Shown here: piece after piece, positions 51,360-60,425 of the stretch
Layout: each line of letters begins with the position of its first letter
Numbering within the stretch: the stretch's first letter is position 1
Assembly: GCF_020164785.1 (NCBI RefSeq)
Contig: NZ_JAIUGX010000011.1
Span: forward strand, 62,001 to 126,000
Direction: 5' to 3'
From: Mesorhizobium sp. ES1-1
GTDB taxonomy: Bacteria > Pseudomonadota > Alphaproteobacteria > Rhizobiales > Rhizobiaceae
DNA length: 64,000 nt
The notes under the pieces: model-generated
The model's input: the letters and a program-made list of their open reading frames with translations, nothing else
What the model was told of the DNA's origin: nothing
Databases searched by the model: none
Made by a program: the position numbers and the translations under genes

Positions 51360-52226
51360 ATGGATCTGATTTTCTCGGCCGAGGGGCAAAGCTGGCCGCT
51401 GCGGCTCACCGGCAATGCCGGCCGTACCCGCCGTGCCTTGCTTTCGGCGCTGCCAATGCGCCTGCAACTGCATACGCCCAAGATCGCCGGCAGCCATATC
51501 TACTGGCATGCACCCTTCGTCGAGGACGTTGAGGGAGCCACACATGTGCTTGCCGCGACCGCAGGCGCCTTTATCTATTGGCCGGTGCGGCAGTTCCTGG
51601 AAATCACCTTCGCGCCGCTTCAGGCCGAAAATGCCGAGATCACCGTTCTCGGCCATCTTGACGCACCGGTGGAAGGCGTTGCCGAACTCGCCGCGACCTT
51701 GAAGCGGGATCAGGGAAGACGCATTCTGGAAGGCACGCTGGTCCAATCGGGTGGCGGCGCAGCCGAGCCGTCGGCGCAATCGCCGTTGCCCCAGGATATC
51801 ATCGCTGCGCGCAAGGCGTTGTGGGCGGCTTGTCCCGCCGATATCAGCAACGTCACCGCGTCGCGCGCGATCATGCATCCCGCAGGTCCCGTTCTTACGG
51901 CGGAGTCGGAAGCGCGGGTGCTGCACGAGCTGCTGTGGTGGATCCGCGCGGCGCGCGGCCGGGATGAGGCCGTGCGGCGGCAGATGGCCGCGCTTGCGCT
52001 CAACAAGACCGGCACCCGGCTGCGCGACTTCTGCCATATGGAAGAAACGCCGGCTTTGCTGTTCCGGCTCGAGGCGGCGATGGGTGACGTCCATCCCTTC
52101 GATCTCCTGATCGACGAGGCAATCCTGGCCGCTGGTCGGATCGGCGCCTGGCTCGATCTCCTCATCCCATGGAACGACCTCAACGAGGCTTTTCGCGGCG
52201 CGCTCGATGGCAGGAAGGCCAGTTGA
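51360..52226 (+). CDS. DUF3830-like cyclophilin-fold protein with helical C-terminus
   Basis: This 288-residue protein begins MDLIFSAEGQSWPLRL. Its first 110 residues resemble DUF3830, a cyclophilin-like fold (RTRRALLSALP, SHIYWHAPFV, GAFIYWPVRQFLEI). The next about 170 residues are helical and of no family I know (ESEARVLHELLWWIRAARGRDEA, MALALNKTG). It is not an enzyme I can name. Its stop overlaps the next start (TGATG). The combination of the two parts is unusual. Confidence 0.65.
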   Translation: MDLIFSAEGQSWPLRLTGNAGRTRRALLSALPMRLQLHTPKIAGSHIYWHAPFVEDVEGATHVLAATAGAFIYWPVRQFLEITFAPLQAENAEITVLGHLDAPVEGVAELAATLKRDQGRRILEGTLVQSGGGAAEPSAQSPLPQDIIAARKALWAACPADISNVTASRAIMHPAGPVLTAESEARVLHELLWWIRAARGRDEAVRRQMAALALNKTGTRLRDFCHMEETPALLFRLEAAMGDVHPFDLLIDEAILAAGRIGAWLDLLIPWNDLNEAFRGALDGRKAS

Positions 52227-53149
52227 TGGAAAAGGTGAGGGTCGGCATTGTCGGCTTCGGCGTGATCGGTCAGCGCTGGGCGGCTTGTTTCGCCCATGCC
52301 GGCCACCCGGTTCGCGTCTTCGAGCCGACGGATCGGCGCGAGACGGCATTCAGCGAAGTGTTGCCCGGCCTCATGGGCGATCTCGACGCGCTGAAGGGGC
52401 CTTCGCCGGCTCCCGGTGCCGTGCGTCTTTTCCCGACGCTCGCAGAGACGCTCGAAGGCGTCGGGTTCGTGCAGGAGAACGGCCCGGAAAACCTGGCCCT
52501 CAAGCGCCGGCTGCTCGCCGAAATCGAGGACCATGTCGGTGATGAGGTCATCATCGCCTCTTCCTCCTCGGCGCTGCTGGTGTCCGACATGCAGGCGGAA
52601 TGCCGCCTGCCCGGCCGCATCGTGCTTGGTCATCCCTTCAACCCCGCACATCTGATGCCACTGGTCGAGATCGTCGGCGGCACGGCGACCTATCCAAGAG
52701 CTCTCGGCGAGGCACGCGCACTCTATGAGGCGATCGGCAAGAAGCCGGTGACTCTCAACCGGGAAGTGACAGGTCATATCGCCCTGCGCCTGATGGCCGC
52801 CATGTGGCGCGAAGCGATCGCGCTGGTGCGCGACGGTGTCGCCTCCGTCGAGGACGTCGATCGAGCCTTCATGTATGGGCCGGGGCCGAAATGGACGCTG
52901 CAGGGCTCGTTCATTTCCAACAGCCTCAACGCCGGCGGCATAGGCGATTTCCTGCAAAAATATGGCCCAACCTATCAGGCGATCTGGGACACGCTGCTCG
53001 ATGCCAGGCTCGACGACGAGACAATTCGCACGGTTAGCGCGTCCACGAGTGCAGCCGTTAACGGACGCAGCCAGGATGAACTCAAGGCGGCACGCGAGGC
53101 CGGCCTTGTCGATATCCTGAAAACGGTGGCCCAACGCGGCGCGCTTTGA
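52226..53149 (+). CDS. 3-hydroxyacyl-CoA dehydrogenase-family protein (carnitine/gulonate dehydrogenase-like)
   Basis: This 307-residue protein has VGIVGFGVIGQRWA (NAD motif), the catalytic region with GHPFNPAHLMPLVEIVGG and the C-terminal dimerisation domain. Sequence pattern and short length fit the L-carnitine 3-dehydrogenase / L-gulonate 3-dehydrogenase branch, which oxidises free beta-hydroxy acids rather than CoA esters. This supports a beta-hydroxy acid intermediate in the pathway. The start overlaps the previous stop (TGATG). Confidence 0.85.
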   Translation: MEKVRVGIVGFGVIGQRWAACFAHAGHPVRVFEPTDRRETAFSEVLPGLMGDLDALKGPSPAPGAVRLFPTLAETLEGVGFVQENGPENLALKRRLLAEIEDHVGDEVIIASSSSALLVSDMQAECRLPGRIVLGHPFNPAHLMPLVEIVGGTATYPRALGEARALYEAIGKKPVTLNREVTGHIALRLMAAMWREAIALVRDGVASVEDVDRAFMYGPGPKWTLQGSFISNSLNAGGIGDFLQKYGPTYQAIWDTLLDARLDDETIRTVSASTSAAVNGRSQDELKAAREAGLVDILKTVAQRGAL

Positions 53150-53168
53150 GCGCTTCAGGAGAGCAAGC

Positions 53169-53918
53169 ATGGATTACCGAACCGCCCTCGTCACCGGCGC
53201 CTCGAAGGGCATCGGCGCGGCCATCGTCGATGGCCTGGTGGCGGAAGGATTGACCGTCCATGCGCTGGCGCGCAGCAATGACGCTCTGCAGGCTTTGCAG
53301 CAACAGCTCGGAGCCCAGGTCAAGCCACTGGTCGCCGATGTGCGGGACCATCAGGCGATCGCTTCGGCACTCGGTTCGACGGAAATCGATGTGCTGGTGA
53401 ACAATGCCGGCGGTCTTGCCACGGTGCGTCCCCTTCATGAGCAGAGCGCCGAGGAAACAGCCGAGGCGGTGGCGCTGAACCTCACCGCGCCGTTGCAGCT
53501 CATCCGCCTGCTGCTGCCGGGCATGATAGCGCGCAAGCGTGGCCACATCTTCAACCTGACCAGCACGGTCGCCGGCGCCGTGTTTCCCGGCACGACGACC
53601 TATGGCGCCGCCAAGGCAGGCCTCTCCCAGGCCGGCCGTATCCTGCGATTCGATCTCGCCGGCACCGGCGTTCGACTGACCGAGATCGCGCCCGGCCGTG
53701 TGCAAACGGATTTTTACCTGAAGGCCTTCAACGGCGACCGCGAGGGTCTGCGCAAACGGATGCACAGCGAGCAGCGCCCCCTCGATCCGGCTGATGTTGC
53801 AACAGTGCTTGTTACCGCGTTGCGGATGCCGGACCATGTCGACATAGCCGAACTTACTGTCTCGCCGAGCGAGCAGGCAACCGGCGGACACATCTATCCG
53901 CCAGCCCCGCAGCGGTGA
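53169..53918 (+). CDS. SDR-family dehydrogenase
   Basis: This 249-residue short-chain dehydrogenase shows TGASKGIG (from T9), NNAGG, the catalytic serine in NLTSTVAG and YGAAKAG. The end (EQATGGHIYPPAPQR) lacks the common VDGG tail. It is the last gene of the E1alpha operon and convergent with the P5C-reductase-like gene 21 bp away. Confidence 0.9.
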   Translation: MDYRTALVTGASKGIGAAIVDGLVAEGLTVHALARSNDALQALQQQLGAQVKPLVADVRDHQAIASALGSTEIDVLVNNAGGLATVRPLHEQSAEETAEAVALNLTAPLQLIRLLLPGMIARKRGHIFNLTSTVAGAVFPGTTTYGAAKAGLSQAGRILRFDLAGTGVRLTEIAPGRVQTDFYLKAFNGDREGLRKRMHSEQRPLDPADVATVLVTALRMPDHVDIAELTVSPSEQATGGHIYPPAPQR

Positions 53919-53939
53919 CCGGGTCTCAGCGGAGCCGTG

Positions 53940-54692
53940 TCAACCGGAGCGGGTCAATTTGGCGAGCACGGCCGTGCAGGCCTCCTCCCAGGCCTCGGGC
54001 ACGCCGCGCGCCGAAAGGACTTGCAGGCCCAGCTCGGTGATGCCGCCGGGTGTGACCAGCTCTTCGAGCATTTGATCCATCGGCGAGCTCTTCTCCGCAA
54101 TCAGCCGCCCAGCGGCCACGAAGGTCATTGCCGCCAGCCGACGCGCGATTGCCGGGTCGAGACCTCTGGCGCTTGACCAGTCAGCCGTACTGCGGATCAG
54201 ATCCTGCGCCCAGCCGTATACGGCGGCGCTGACCGTAGCCACCTCGAAGTCCGTTTCGCCGGCTAGAGCGATCGAGGGGCCGAGCCGGTCAAGAACCGTC
54301 CGCGCCTGCTCTAGATCGGGGAAATAGACCGTCGGACTGGAGGCAATCTCCGAAGCCGTGAACGGCATGGCGCGCACGGCCCTCGCGGGAGCGACATCGA
54401 GCCGTGACAGCGGAACGCCGGCGCAGACCGAAATCAACACCTGACCCTCCCGCCAAGGCAAGCCTTGAACCGCGTCCGCCGCATGGGCGGGCCGAACGGA
54501 CAGTATGACGACGTCGGCGCGTTCGACGAGATCGCGATTGTCCACCGCCAATCGAAAGCCATGGCGGGCGGCAAGTGCCGTTGCCTTGCCGCGCGGCGAC
54601 AGGATGACTGCGGCGGGGTCAAGCCCGGAACGCAGGAACCCGGCCACCATGGATGCCGCGAGATGTCCGACGCCAAGAATACCGATGATCAT
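53940..54692 (-). CDS. pyrroline-5-carboxylate reductase-like protein
   Basis: This 250-residue protein has the N-terminal NADP motif MIIGILGVGHLAASMVAG and a P5CR-type dimerisation domain ending in the family signature LVTPGGITELGLQVL. True ProC is about 270 residues and reduces P5C to proline; here the position in a GntR-controlled catabolic cluster suggests reduction of another cyclic or open imine. ATG 54692 is divergent from the gntR gene and shares operator site 3. Confidence 0.82.
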   Translation of the reverse strand: MIIGILGVGHLAASMVAGFLRSGLDPAAVILSPRGKATALAARHGFRLAVDNRDLVERADVVILSVRPAHAADAVQGLPWREGQVLISVCAGVPLSRLDVAPARAVRAMPFTASEIASSPTVYFPDLEQARTVLDRLGPSIALAGETDFEVATVSAAVYGWAQDLIRSTADWSSARGLDPAIARRLAAMTFVAAGRLIAEKSSPMDQMLEELVTPGGITELGLQVLSARGVPEAWEEACTAVLAKLTRSG

Positions 54693-54762
54693 GCTTGTCT
54701 CCAGGACTGTATCCTGTGGCTTGCCATCGCCGCGAAGTTGGGAAAGAAAGGCGCACCATAAA

Positions 54763-54772
54763 GTGTCGACAC
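54763..54772. promoter_or_regulatory. GntR operator site 3 (GTGTCGACAC)
   Basis: AAAGTGTCGACAC (54760-54772) lies between the divergent P5C-reductase-like (start 54692) and gntR (start 54803) genes, 30 bp before the gntR start. This places the regulator under its own likely control. Confidence 0.8.
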
Positions 54773-54802
54773 GGCATGCAGACAAACCGGATTGGAACTT
54801 TC

Positions 54803-55576
54803 ATGACCGAACGTGCCGAGATTGGCGCCGACAACGATCCGTCCTTCGCCAGTGAGGCGGAGACACGCCGCACCGCCGACAGCAGCGAGCGCGCGTACCT
54901 CAGTATCCGCAAGCTTCTTGTCGAGTTCAAGCTGAAGCCTGGCGAACGCATCAACGAGGTCCAGCTTTCGCGCAGCCTCGGCGTGTCGCGCACGCCGATC
55001 CGCGAGGCGCTGAACCGGCTTGCTTCCGAGGGCTTCGTTTCGCTCACACCCAATCGCGGTTTCTTCGTCAGGAGCCTCAGCACCGAGGGTCTGCTCGACC
55101 TCTACGAGCTGCGCTCCATCATCGAATGCGCGGCCTTCAAGCTGATGTGCGAGCGCGCGGACGATAGCGAGATCGATCGTTTGCGGCAGTACTGGGAAGC
55201 AATTGTCGATGTCTACCCGAACCAGCCCCCGGACATCATCCTGGCCGAGGACGAAGGCTTCCACCTGCTCATCGCCGAACTGTCCGGAAATCCCGAACTC
55301 GTCGGACAGCTCAGCTCCATCAACGCCCGCATCCGCTTCATCCGGCGCATCCAGATCGAGCATCCGTCGCACGACAAGGCACAGATCACCTCGCATTCGG
55401 CCATCGTCGAAGCCGCCGTCAAGCGTGACGCCGAGAACGGCGCGAAACTGTTGCGCGAACATATTGAAATGACCGTCTCCGCCACACAGCAGGCGCTCAA
55501 GGACGCGCTGCTCAAGGTTTTCGCGCCCGACAATGGTGCCGAGTTAAAGCGCCGGCGAAGGGGTCGCGAAGGCTAA
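54803..55576 (+). CDS. GntR-family (FCD) regulator of the catabolic cluster
   Basis: This 257-residue regulator has a winged HTH (YLSIRKLLVEFKLKPGERINE, then LSRSLGVSRTPIREALNRLASEGFV) and an FCD ligand domain with YELRSIIECAAFKL, FHLLIAELSGNPEL and HSAIVEAAVKRDAENGAKLLREHIE. ATG 54803 is chosen; ATG 54776 lies four bases past the operator. The same palindrome occurs at its own promoter and in the three other control regions of the cluster, so it is the probable pathway repressor. The inducer is probably the transported substrate or an intermediate. Confidence 0.92.
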   Translation: MTERAEIGADNDPSFASEAETRRTADSSERAYLSIRKLLVEFKLKPGERINEVQLSRSLGVSRTPIREALNRLASEGFVSLTPNRGFFVRSLSTEGLLDLYELRSIIECAAFKLMCERADDSEIDRLRQYWEAIVDVYPNQPPDIILAEDEGFHLLIAELSGNPELVGQLSSINARIRFIRRIQIEHPSHDKAQITSHSAIVEAAVKRDAENGAKLLREHIEMTVSATQQALKDALLKVFAPDNGAELKRRRRGREG

Positions 55577-55607
55577 TCGATAGCTGAGCACAAAATTGAA
55601 CGCAATA

Positions 55608-55617
55608 GTGTCGACAC
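55608..55617. promoter_or_regulatory. GntR operator site 4 (GTGTCGACAC)
   Basis: AGTGTCGACACTTTC (55607-55621), read on the minus strand as AAAGTGTCGACAC, lies in front of the Liv-type transporter operon, 100 bp before its first start. TTGACG follows directly and could be the -35 box of the transporter promoter. Confidence 0.8.
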
Positions 55618-55717
55618 TTTCTTGACGGCGCTCTCTTTGTCTGCTTCGATGGGCTTACACGGGGAAGAAGACCGGAACGGCCTCTCCTGTCGTAGTCAGC
55701 AGCTAAGGGGAACCACG

Positions 55718-56830
55718 ATGAAAAAATCTATCGCCGCACTTCTTCTCGGCGCCTCGTTTTTTGCAGCGCCGGCCATGGCCGAGGAGATCACGGTCGGACT
55801 GTCCGCGCCACTTTCGGGCGCGCAGGCTTATTTCGGCAGCACCTGGCACAATGGCTTCAAGCTCTACGTCGACAAGCTGAACGCCGATGGCGGCGTCAAT
55901 GGCGTCACCATCGCCTATGACCAGCAGGACGACAAAGCGGACCCGCGCGAAGGAACGCTGGTGGCCCAGAAATTCTGCGACAATGACAAGGTCGTGCTTG
56001 GCCTTGTGAACTTCAATTCCGGCGTCGCCCAGTCGACGCTGCCGATCTATGAAGACTGCACGCTGCCAACCATGACATTCGGCTCCAATCCGTCGCTCAC
56101 CAAGCAGGGCTACAAGTTCATGGTGCGCCCGGTGGCCAACGATCTCGCCGGCGCATTGCTGCCGGCAGAATACGCGCTGGGCAAGCTCGGCGCCAAGACC
56201 GCTGTGATCGTCAACGACAAGCAGGTCTTCGGCCAGGGCATTTCAGAAATCTTCGCCAAGAACTTCGAAGCTGGCGGCGGCAAGGTCCTCGATACCATTG
56301 CCGTGACGCCGTCCGACGTGGACTTCACCGCCGTGCTGGCCCAGATCAAGTCCAAGAAGCCCGACGCGATCTATCTCGGCGCCGTCATGCCGCAGCTTGC
56401 CTTGTTTGCCAAGCAGATGCACGAGCAGGGCATCACCGCTGCGCTGATGGTGCCGGATGGCGGCTACACCCCGGACCTCATCAAGCAGGCCGGCGAAGCC
56501 AACGTACAGGGCACGCTTGTGGCGATCCAGGTGCCGCCAATGGACGCCTCCCCCGAGATCGCCGATTTCGCCAAGCTCTACAAGGCGAAGTATGGCGAGG
56601 AAGCCGGCCCCTATTCCATCTACGGCTATGTGCAGGGCCAGATCCTGGAACAGGTGCTGAAGACGACCAAAGGCCTGACGCGCGAGGACATCAACGCGGC
56701 CTTGCATGCGGTCAAGGCAAAGACGGTCGTCGGCGAACTGGAATTCGACGAAACCGGCGAATTGAAGGTCGCCCCCTCCTACCTCTACAAGGTGGAGGGA
56801 ACGGGCTTCAAGCTCGTCGGTTCGAAGTAG
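55718..56830 (+). CDS. branched-chain-amino-acid-type ABC transporter binding protein
   Basis: This 370-residue periplasmic protein has a signal peptide ending in APAMA before EEITVGL and a Leu/Ile/Val-binding-protein fold: GLSAPLSGAQAYFG, then DQQDDKADPREGTLVAQKF, VNDKQVFGQG and a C-terminal domain. AAGGGG precedes the ATG. Despite the family name, such proteins bind many amides, aromatic acids and betaines. The unusually clear catabolic context means it probably recognises the pathway substrate. Confidence 0.93.
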   Translation: MKKSIAALLLGASFFAAPAMAEEITVGLSAPLSGAQAYFGSTWHNGFKLYVDKLNADGGVNGVTIAYDQQDDKADPREGTLVAQKFCDNDKVVLGLVNFNSGVAQSTLPIYEDCTLPTMTFGSNPSLTKQGYKFMVRPVANDLAGALLPAEYALGKLGAKTAVIVNDKQVFGQGISEIFAKNFEAGGGKVLDTIAVTPSDVDFTAVLAQIKSKKPDAIYLGAVMPQLALFAKQMHEQGITAALMVPDGGYTPDLIKQAGEANVQGTLVAIQVPPMDASPEIADFAKLYKAKYGEEAGPYSIYGYVQGQILEQVLKTTKGLTREDINAALHAVKAKTVVGELEFDETGELKVAPSYLYKVEGTGFKLVGSK

Positions 56831-56979
56831 CAGCCTGACCGCCGGAGCCGCATCGCCAGGCGCGAAGCGGCTCCTTAACCTGTTGACGGGCGTGCCCGCC
56901 GCAAGTACGGGCGGCCTCGTCGACCATTCCCCTTCCGGTTCGGCCGGTCCATGGGGTTGCAGGCACAGGACGCCGGCCC

Positions 56980-57930
56980 ATGCTGGGACACCTTCTCCAA
57001 CAGACGGTCAATGCGCTGACCATCGGCTCGATCTACGCCCTGATCGCGCTCGGCTACACGATGGTCTACGGCGTCTTGCGCATGATCAACTTCGCCCATG
57101 GCGAAATGTTCATGCTCGGCGCCTATGTCGCGTTTCTTGCGCTCAGCCTGTTGGTCGGCGATGTCGGGATGTCGGGCGCGCTGGCCCTTACCGCGGCCTT
57201 TCTCGTGGCGATCTTCCTTGTCGGCCTGATCGGCGTCGGTATCGAAAGGGTGGCCTATAAACCGCTGAGAAGCTCCACCCGGCTGGCGCCCATGCTCTCC
57301 TCGCTCGGCGTCTCCTTGTCGCTCGTCACGGGTGTGCAGATCCTGGCCGGTCCACAGCCGGTCGCCTTTCCCAGCTTCTTTCCCGTCATCCGCTATGAGG
57401 TGATGGGCGGCACGATCAGCTTGATGCAGATCGGCATCCTGATCGCCGCCTTCGCGCTGATGTTCGGCCTGCATGTCCTGGTCAACCGGAGCCGTATCGG
57501 CATCATCGTGCGCGCCGTTTCCGAAAGCCGCCCGACCGCGCAACTGCTTGGCATCAACGTCAACGGCGCCATCTCGATGGTGTTTTTCGTCGGGCCGCTG
57601 CTCGGCGCGGCCGGCGGCATCCTCTATTCGAGCTATTATGGCATCATGTCGCCTAGCATGGGCGCCGTCATCGGGCTGAAAGCCTTCACCGCGGCCATCC
57701 TCGGCGGCATCGGATCGATCCCCGGCGCCATGCTCGGCGCCTTCATCCTGGCTTTCATCGAAGTGTGGGGGACAGCGCTGCTGCCTATCGTCACGAACGG
57801 CGTGCTCGGCACCGAGTATCGCGACGTTCTCGCCTTTGCGATCCTCATCCTCGTGCTTCTGGTGCGTCCCGCCGGCTTACTCGGCGAGGCCGTCTCCGAG
57901 GAAAGCATCGTTTACAAGAGAGAATTCTGA
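56980..57930 (+). CDS. branched-chain-amino-acid-type ABC transporter permease (LivH-like)
   Basis: This 316-residue protein has about eight membrane segments with LivH landmarks: NALTIGSIYALIALGYTMVYGVLRMINFAHGEM near the N-terminus, ERVAYKPLR, and GLKAFTAAILGGIGSIPGAMLGAF near the C-terminus. Its stop overlaps the LivM-like start (TGATG). Confidence 0.95.
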   Translation: MLGHLLQQTVNALTIGSIYALIALGYTMVYGVLRMINFAHGEMFMLGAYVAFLALSLLVGDVGMSGALALTAAFLVAIFLVGLIGVGIERVAYKPLRSSTRLAPMLSSLGVSLSLVTGVQILAGPQPVAFPSFFPVIRYEVMGGTISLMQIGILIAAFALMFGLHVLVNRSRIGIIVRAVSESRPTAQLLGINVNGAISMVFFVGPLLGAAGGILYSSYYGIMSPSMGAVIGLKAFTAAILGGIGSIPGAMLGAFILAFIEVWGTALLPIVTNGVLGTEYRDVLAFAILILVLLVRPAGLLGEAVSEESIVYKREF

Positions 57931-58925
57931 TGGCGGCCGCCGACATCCTCGCCCCGGCCCGGCCGCGTGCGAACCGGGCGATATCCTGGCTCGTCTTCGC
58001 CCTTGTGATTGCGCTGATCGCGGCCACTCCATTCCTGCCCAACTATCATGTCCGTGTCCTCAACAGCCTGCTGATCTACGTTTTGCTCGGCATCGGCCTG
58101 AACATCGTTATAGGCTATACGGGGCTTCTGGATCTGGGCTTTGTCGCCTTCTACGCGGTCGGGGCCTATAGCTACGGGTTGTTGGCAAGCCCGCAACTCG
58201 GCCTGCATATGCCGTTCCTTCTCATCCTGCTCGTCGGCGCCTGCCTTGGCGCGGTCACGGGCATATTGCTCGGCATTCCGGTGCTGCGGTTGCGCGGCGA
58301 CTATCTGGCGATCGTCACGCTTGGCTTCGGCGAGATCATCCGCATCATCATCAACAATCTCGATTGGCTGACGGGAGGTCCCCAAGGCATTGCCCGCCTG
58401 GACAAGGCCTCGATCCTGGGCATTCAGATTGCCCGGCCGATCGACTTCTTCTGGCTGCTCCTGATCACAGTGCTCGTCGTCGGCACCGTTGTCTGGCGGC
58501 TCGAGCGATCCATCCTCGGCAAGGGGTGGGCGGCAATTCGCGAGGACCAGGACGCGGCGCGCGGCATCGGCATCAACACCACCAATGCTAAGCTCGCCGC
58601 TTTCGCCACTTCGGCCACGATCGGCTCCATCGCCGGCGTGATCTTCGCCGCATCGCAGCGTTTCGTCAGCCCGGAAAGCTTCACGCTGCAGGAATCGGTG
58701 CTGATCGTGCTGATGATCGTTGTCGGCGGCATCGGCAACATCTTCGGCATCGTCGCCGGCGCGGCAATCCTGATCCTGCTGCCTGAATTGCTGCGCGAAT
58801 TCGCCGAATGGCGTATCCTCTTTCTCGGTCTCTTGATGATCACGCTCATCATCGCTCGCCCGGCCGGCATTGTCCCGCGAAGCTTCGGCCCTGAGAAACT
58901 GATCCGGGGGCTCTTCGGAAAATGA
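57930..58925 (+). CDS. branched-chain-amino-acid-type ABC transporter permease (LivM-like)
   Basis: This 331-residue protein has LivM landmarks: NIVIGYTGLLDLGFVAFYAVGAYSYGLL, then LRLRGDYLAIVTLGFGEIIRI, NLDWLTGGPQGI, RSILGKGWAAIREDQDAARGIGINT and GGIGNIFGIVAGAAIL. It pairs with the LivH-like permease as the transmembrane heterodimer. Its end overlaps the LivG-like start by ATGA. Confidence 0.95.
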   Translation: MAAADILAPARPRANRAISWLVFALVIALIAATPFLPNYHVRVLNSLLIYVLLGIGLNIVIGYTGLLDLGFVAFYAVGAYSYGLLASPQLGLHMPFLLILLVGACLGAVTGILLGIPVLRLRGDYLAIVTLGFGEIIRIIINNLDWLTGGPQGIARLDKASILGIQIARPIDFFWLLLITVLVVGTVVWRLERSILGKGWAAIREDQDAARGIGINTTNAKLAAFATSATIGSIAGVIFAASQRFVSPESFTLQESVLIVLMIVVGGIGNIFGIVAGAAILILLPELLREFAEWRILFLGLLMITLIIARPAGIVPRSFGPEKLIRGLFGK

Positions 58926-59752
58926 CGCTGGTCTTTCAGAGCCTTCGCAAAGTGTATGGCGAGGTCGTCGCCATCGACGACGTGTCGACCTCCTTCGCGC
59001 CCGGCATGATCCACGGCGTCATCGGACCGAACGGCGCCGGCAAGTCGACGCTTATCAACATGACCGCCGGCTCCTACACGGTGTCTTCCGGCTCGATCGC
59101 CCTCGATGGCAAGCGCCTCGACAAGCTCAAGAAATACCAGATCGCCAATTCGGGAATTGCCCGCACCTATCAGAACATCCGCCTCTTCGACCAGATGACG
59201 GCTATCGAAAACCTCGAAGTGTGTTTCTATCCGGCGGAGGTTGCGGCTGCCTGGAGGGAAGTGATCTGGCCGCCCTATGCCAGTGCCCAACGCCGGCGCC
59301 GGCGTGAAAAATGCATGGAGATCCTGCGCTTCTTTGACCTTCAGAGCTATGCCGACGTCGATGCGGGCGGCCTGCCCTATGGCCGACAACGCATGCTGGA
59401 GATCGCCCGCGCCCTGGTCACCAATCCGCGCGTCCTGCTGCTCGACGAGCCGGCCGCCGGATTGAACCATCACGAGACGGCGGAGCTGACGGCAAAACTC
59501 ACCGCGTTGCGTTCGCCCGAGCGGATCATGATCGTCGTCGAGCACGACATGGATCTCGTCATGACGCTCTGTGACAGCATCGTCGTCATGCATCATGGGA
59601 AACTGCTCTTCCGGGGCACGCCCGCAGAGGTGCAGGCAAGCACCGACGTCCAACTCGCCTATCTGGGAACCGCCAATGACATCGACGACATCCGAGCCGC
59701 TGCTCAGGATCGCCGGGCTCAGCTCGGGATACGGGCGCGTCGGCGTTCTTGA
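58922..59752 (+). CDS. ABC transporter ATP-binding protein (LivG-like)
   Basis: This 276-residue ATPase has Walker A GPNGAGKST, the Q-loop region RTYQNIRLFDQMTAIENL (a typical LivG block), signature-region LPYGRQRMLEIARAL, Walker B LLLDEPAAGLN and the H-loop VEHDMD. The classical LSGG signature is replaced by LPYG, as is common in LivG proteins. Its last 77 bp overlap the LivF-like gene in another frame, with an odd basic C-terminal tail. Confidence 0.95.
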   Translation: MTLVFQSLRKVYGEVVAIDDVSTSFAPGMIHGVIGPNGAGKSTLINMTAGSYTVSSGSIALDGKRLDKLKKYQIANSGIARTYQNIRLFDQMTAIENLEVCFYPAEVAAAWREVIWPPYASAQRRRRREKCMEILRFFDLQSYADVDAGGLPYGRQRMLEIARALVTNPRVLLLDEPAAGLNHHETAELTAKLTALRSPERIMIVVEHDMDLVMTLCDSIVVMHHGKLLFRGTPAEVQASTDVQLAYLGTANDIDDIRAAAQDRRAQLGIRARRRS

Positions 59753-60425
59753 GGACATCAGCATTGACGTCGATCCGCACGAGATCGTCGTCATCCTGGG
59801 TCCGAACGGCGCCGGCAAGACGACGCTTCTCAACTCGATTTCCGGCGTGGCGCGGCCTACCGCCGGCAGCATCGCCTTCGAAGGCCGCGACATCACCGGG
59901 ATGCGCCCCGAACAGGTCGTGCGGCTCGGCATCACCCACTGCCCGGAAGGCCGGCAGATCTTCCAGCGCCTGACGGTAGAGGAAAACATGGTCGCGGCCC
60001 ATATCGGCCGCGGCGAGAAAAGTTTCGAAGCATTGCGCGCCGAGGTGTTCGAGCTGTTCCCGGTTCTTAAGGAGAGGCGCAACGGCATGGCGAGCCGTAT
60101 GTCCGGCGGCCAGCAGCAGATGCTGGCGATCGGGCGGGCACTTATGGCGGAGCCGAAGCTTCTGATGCTCGACGAACCGTCTCTTGGTCTCGCCCCGAAA
60201 ATCGTTCACCAGATCTTCCGCATCATTCTCGACCTGTCGCGCAACGGCATTTCGATCCTGCTTGTCGAACAGAACGTTCAGCTGGCGCTCGAATGCGGCG
60301 ACTACGCCTACCTGCTCAACACGGGCAAGGTGAAGCTGCATGGCCCGGCGCAGGAAATGGCCGCGCATTCGGCCCTGCGGGAACACTATCTCGGCGGCGC
60401 CAGCGAGGACGTCCTTCATGTTTGA
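59676..60425 (+). CDS. ABC transporter ATP-binding protein (LivF-like)
   Basis: This 249-residue ATPase has Walker A GPNGAGKTT, EGRQIFQRLTVEENMVAAH (a typical LivF block), signature MSGGQQQMLAIGRALM, Walker B LLMLDEPSLGLAP and the region LLVEQNVQLAL. ATG 59676 gives the family N-terminus (SEPLLRIAGLSSGYG). It completes the five-gene importer, which feeds the flavoprotein oxidase gene directly downstream. Confidence 0.95.
   Translation: MTSTTSEPLLRIAGLSSGYGRVGVLEDISIDVDPHEIVVILGPNGAGKTTLLNSISGVARPTAGSIAFEGRDITGMRPEQVVRLGITHCPEGRQIFQRLTVEENMVAAHIGRGEKSFEALRAEVFELFPVLKERRNGMASRMSGGQQQMLAIGRALMAEPKLLMLDEPSLGLAPKIVHQIFRIILDLSRNGISILLVEQNVQLALECGDYAYLLNTGKVKLHGPAQEMAAHSALREHYLGGASEDVLHV

Noticed and set aside
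58424..60088. 554-codon minus-strand frame
   Set aside because: It is antisense to the livM, livG and livF genes, whose motifs are unmistakable.
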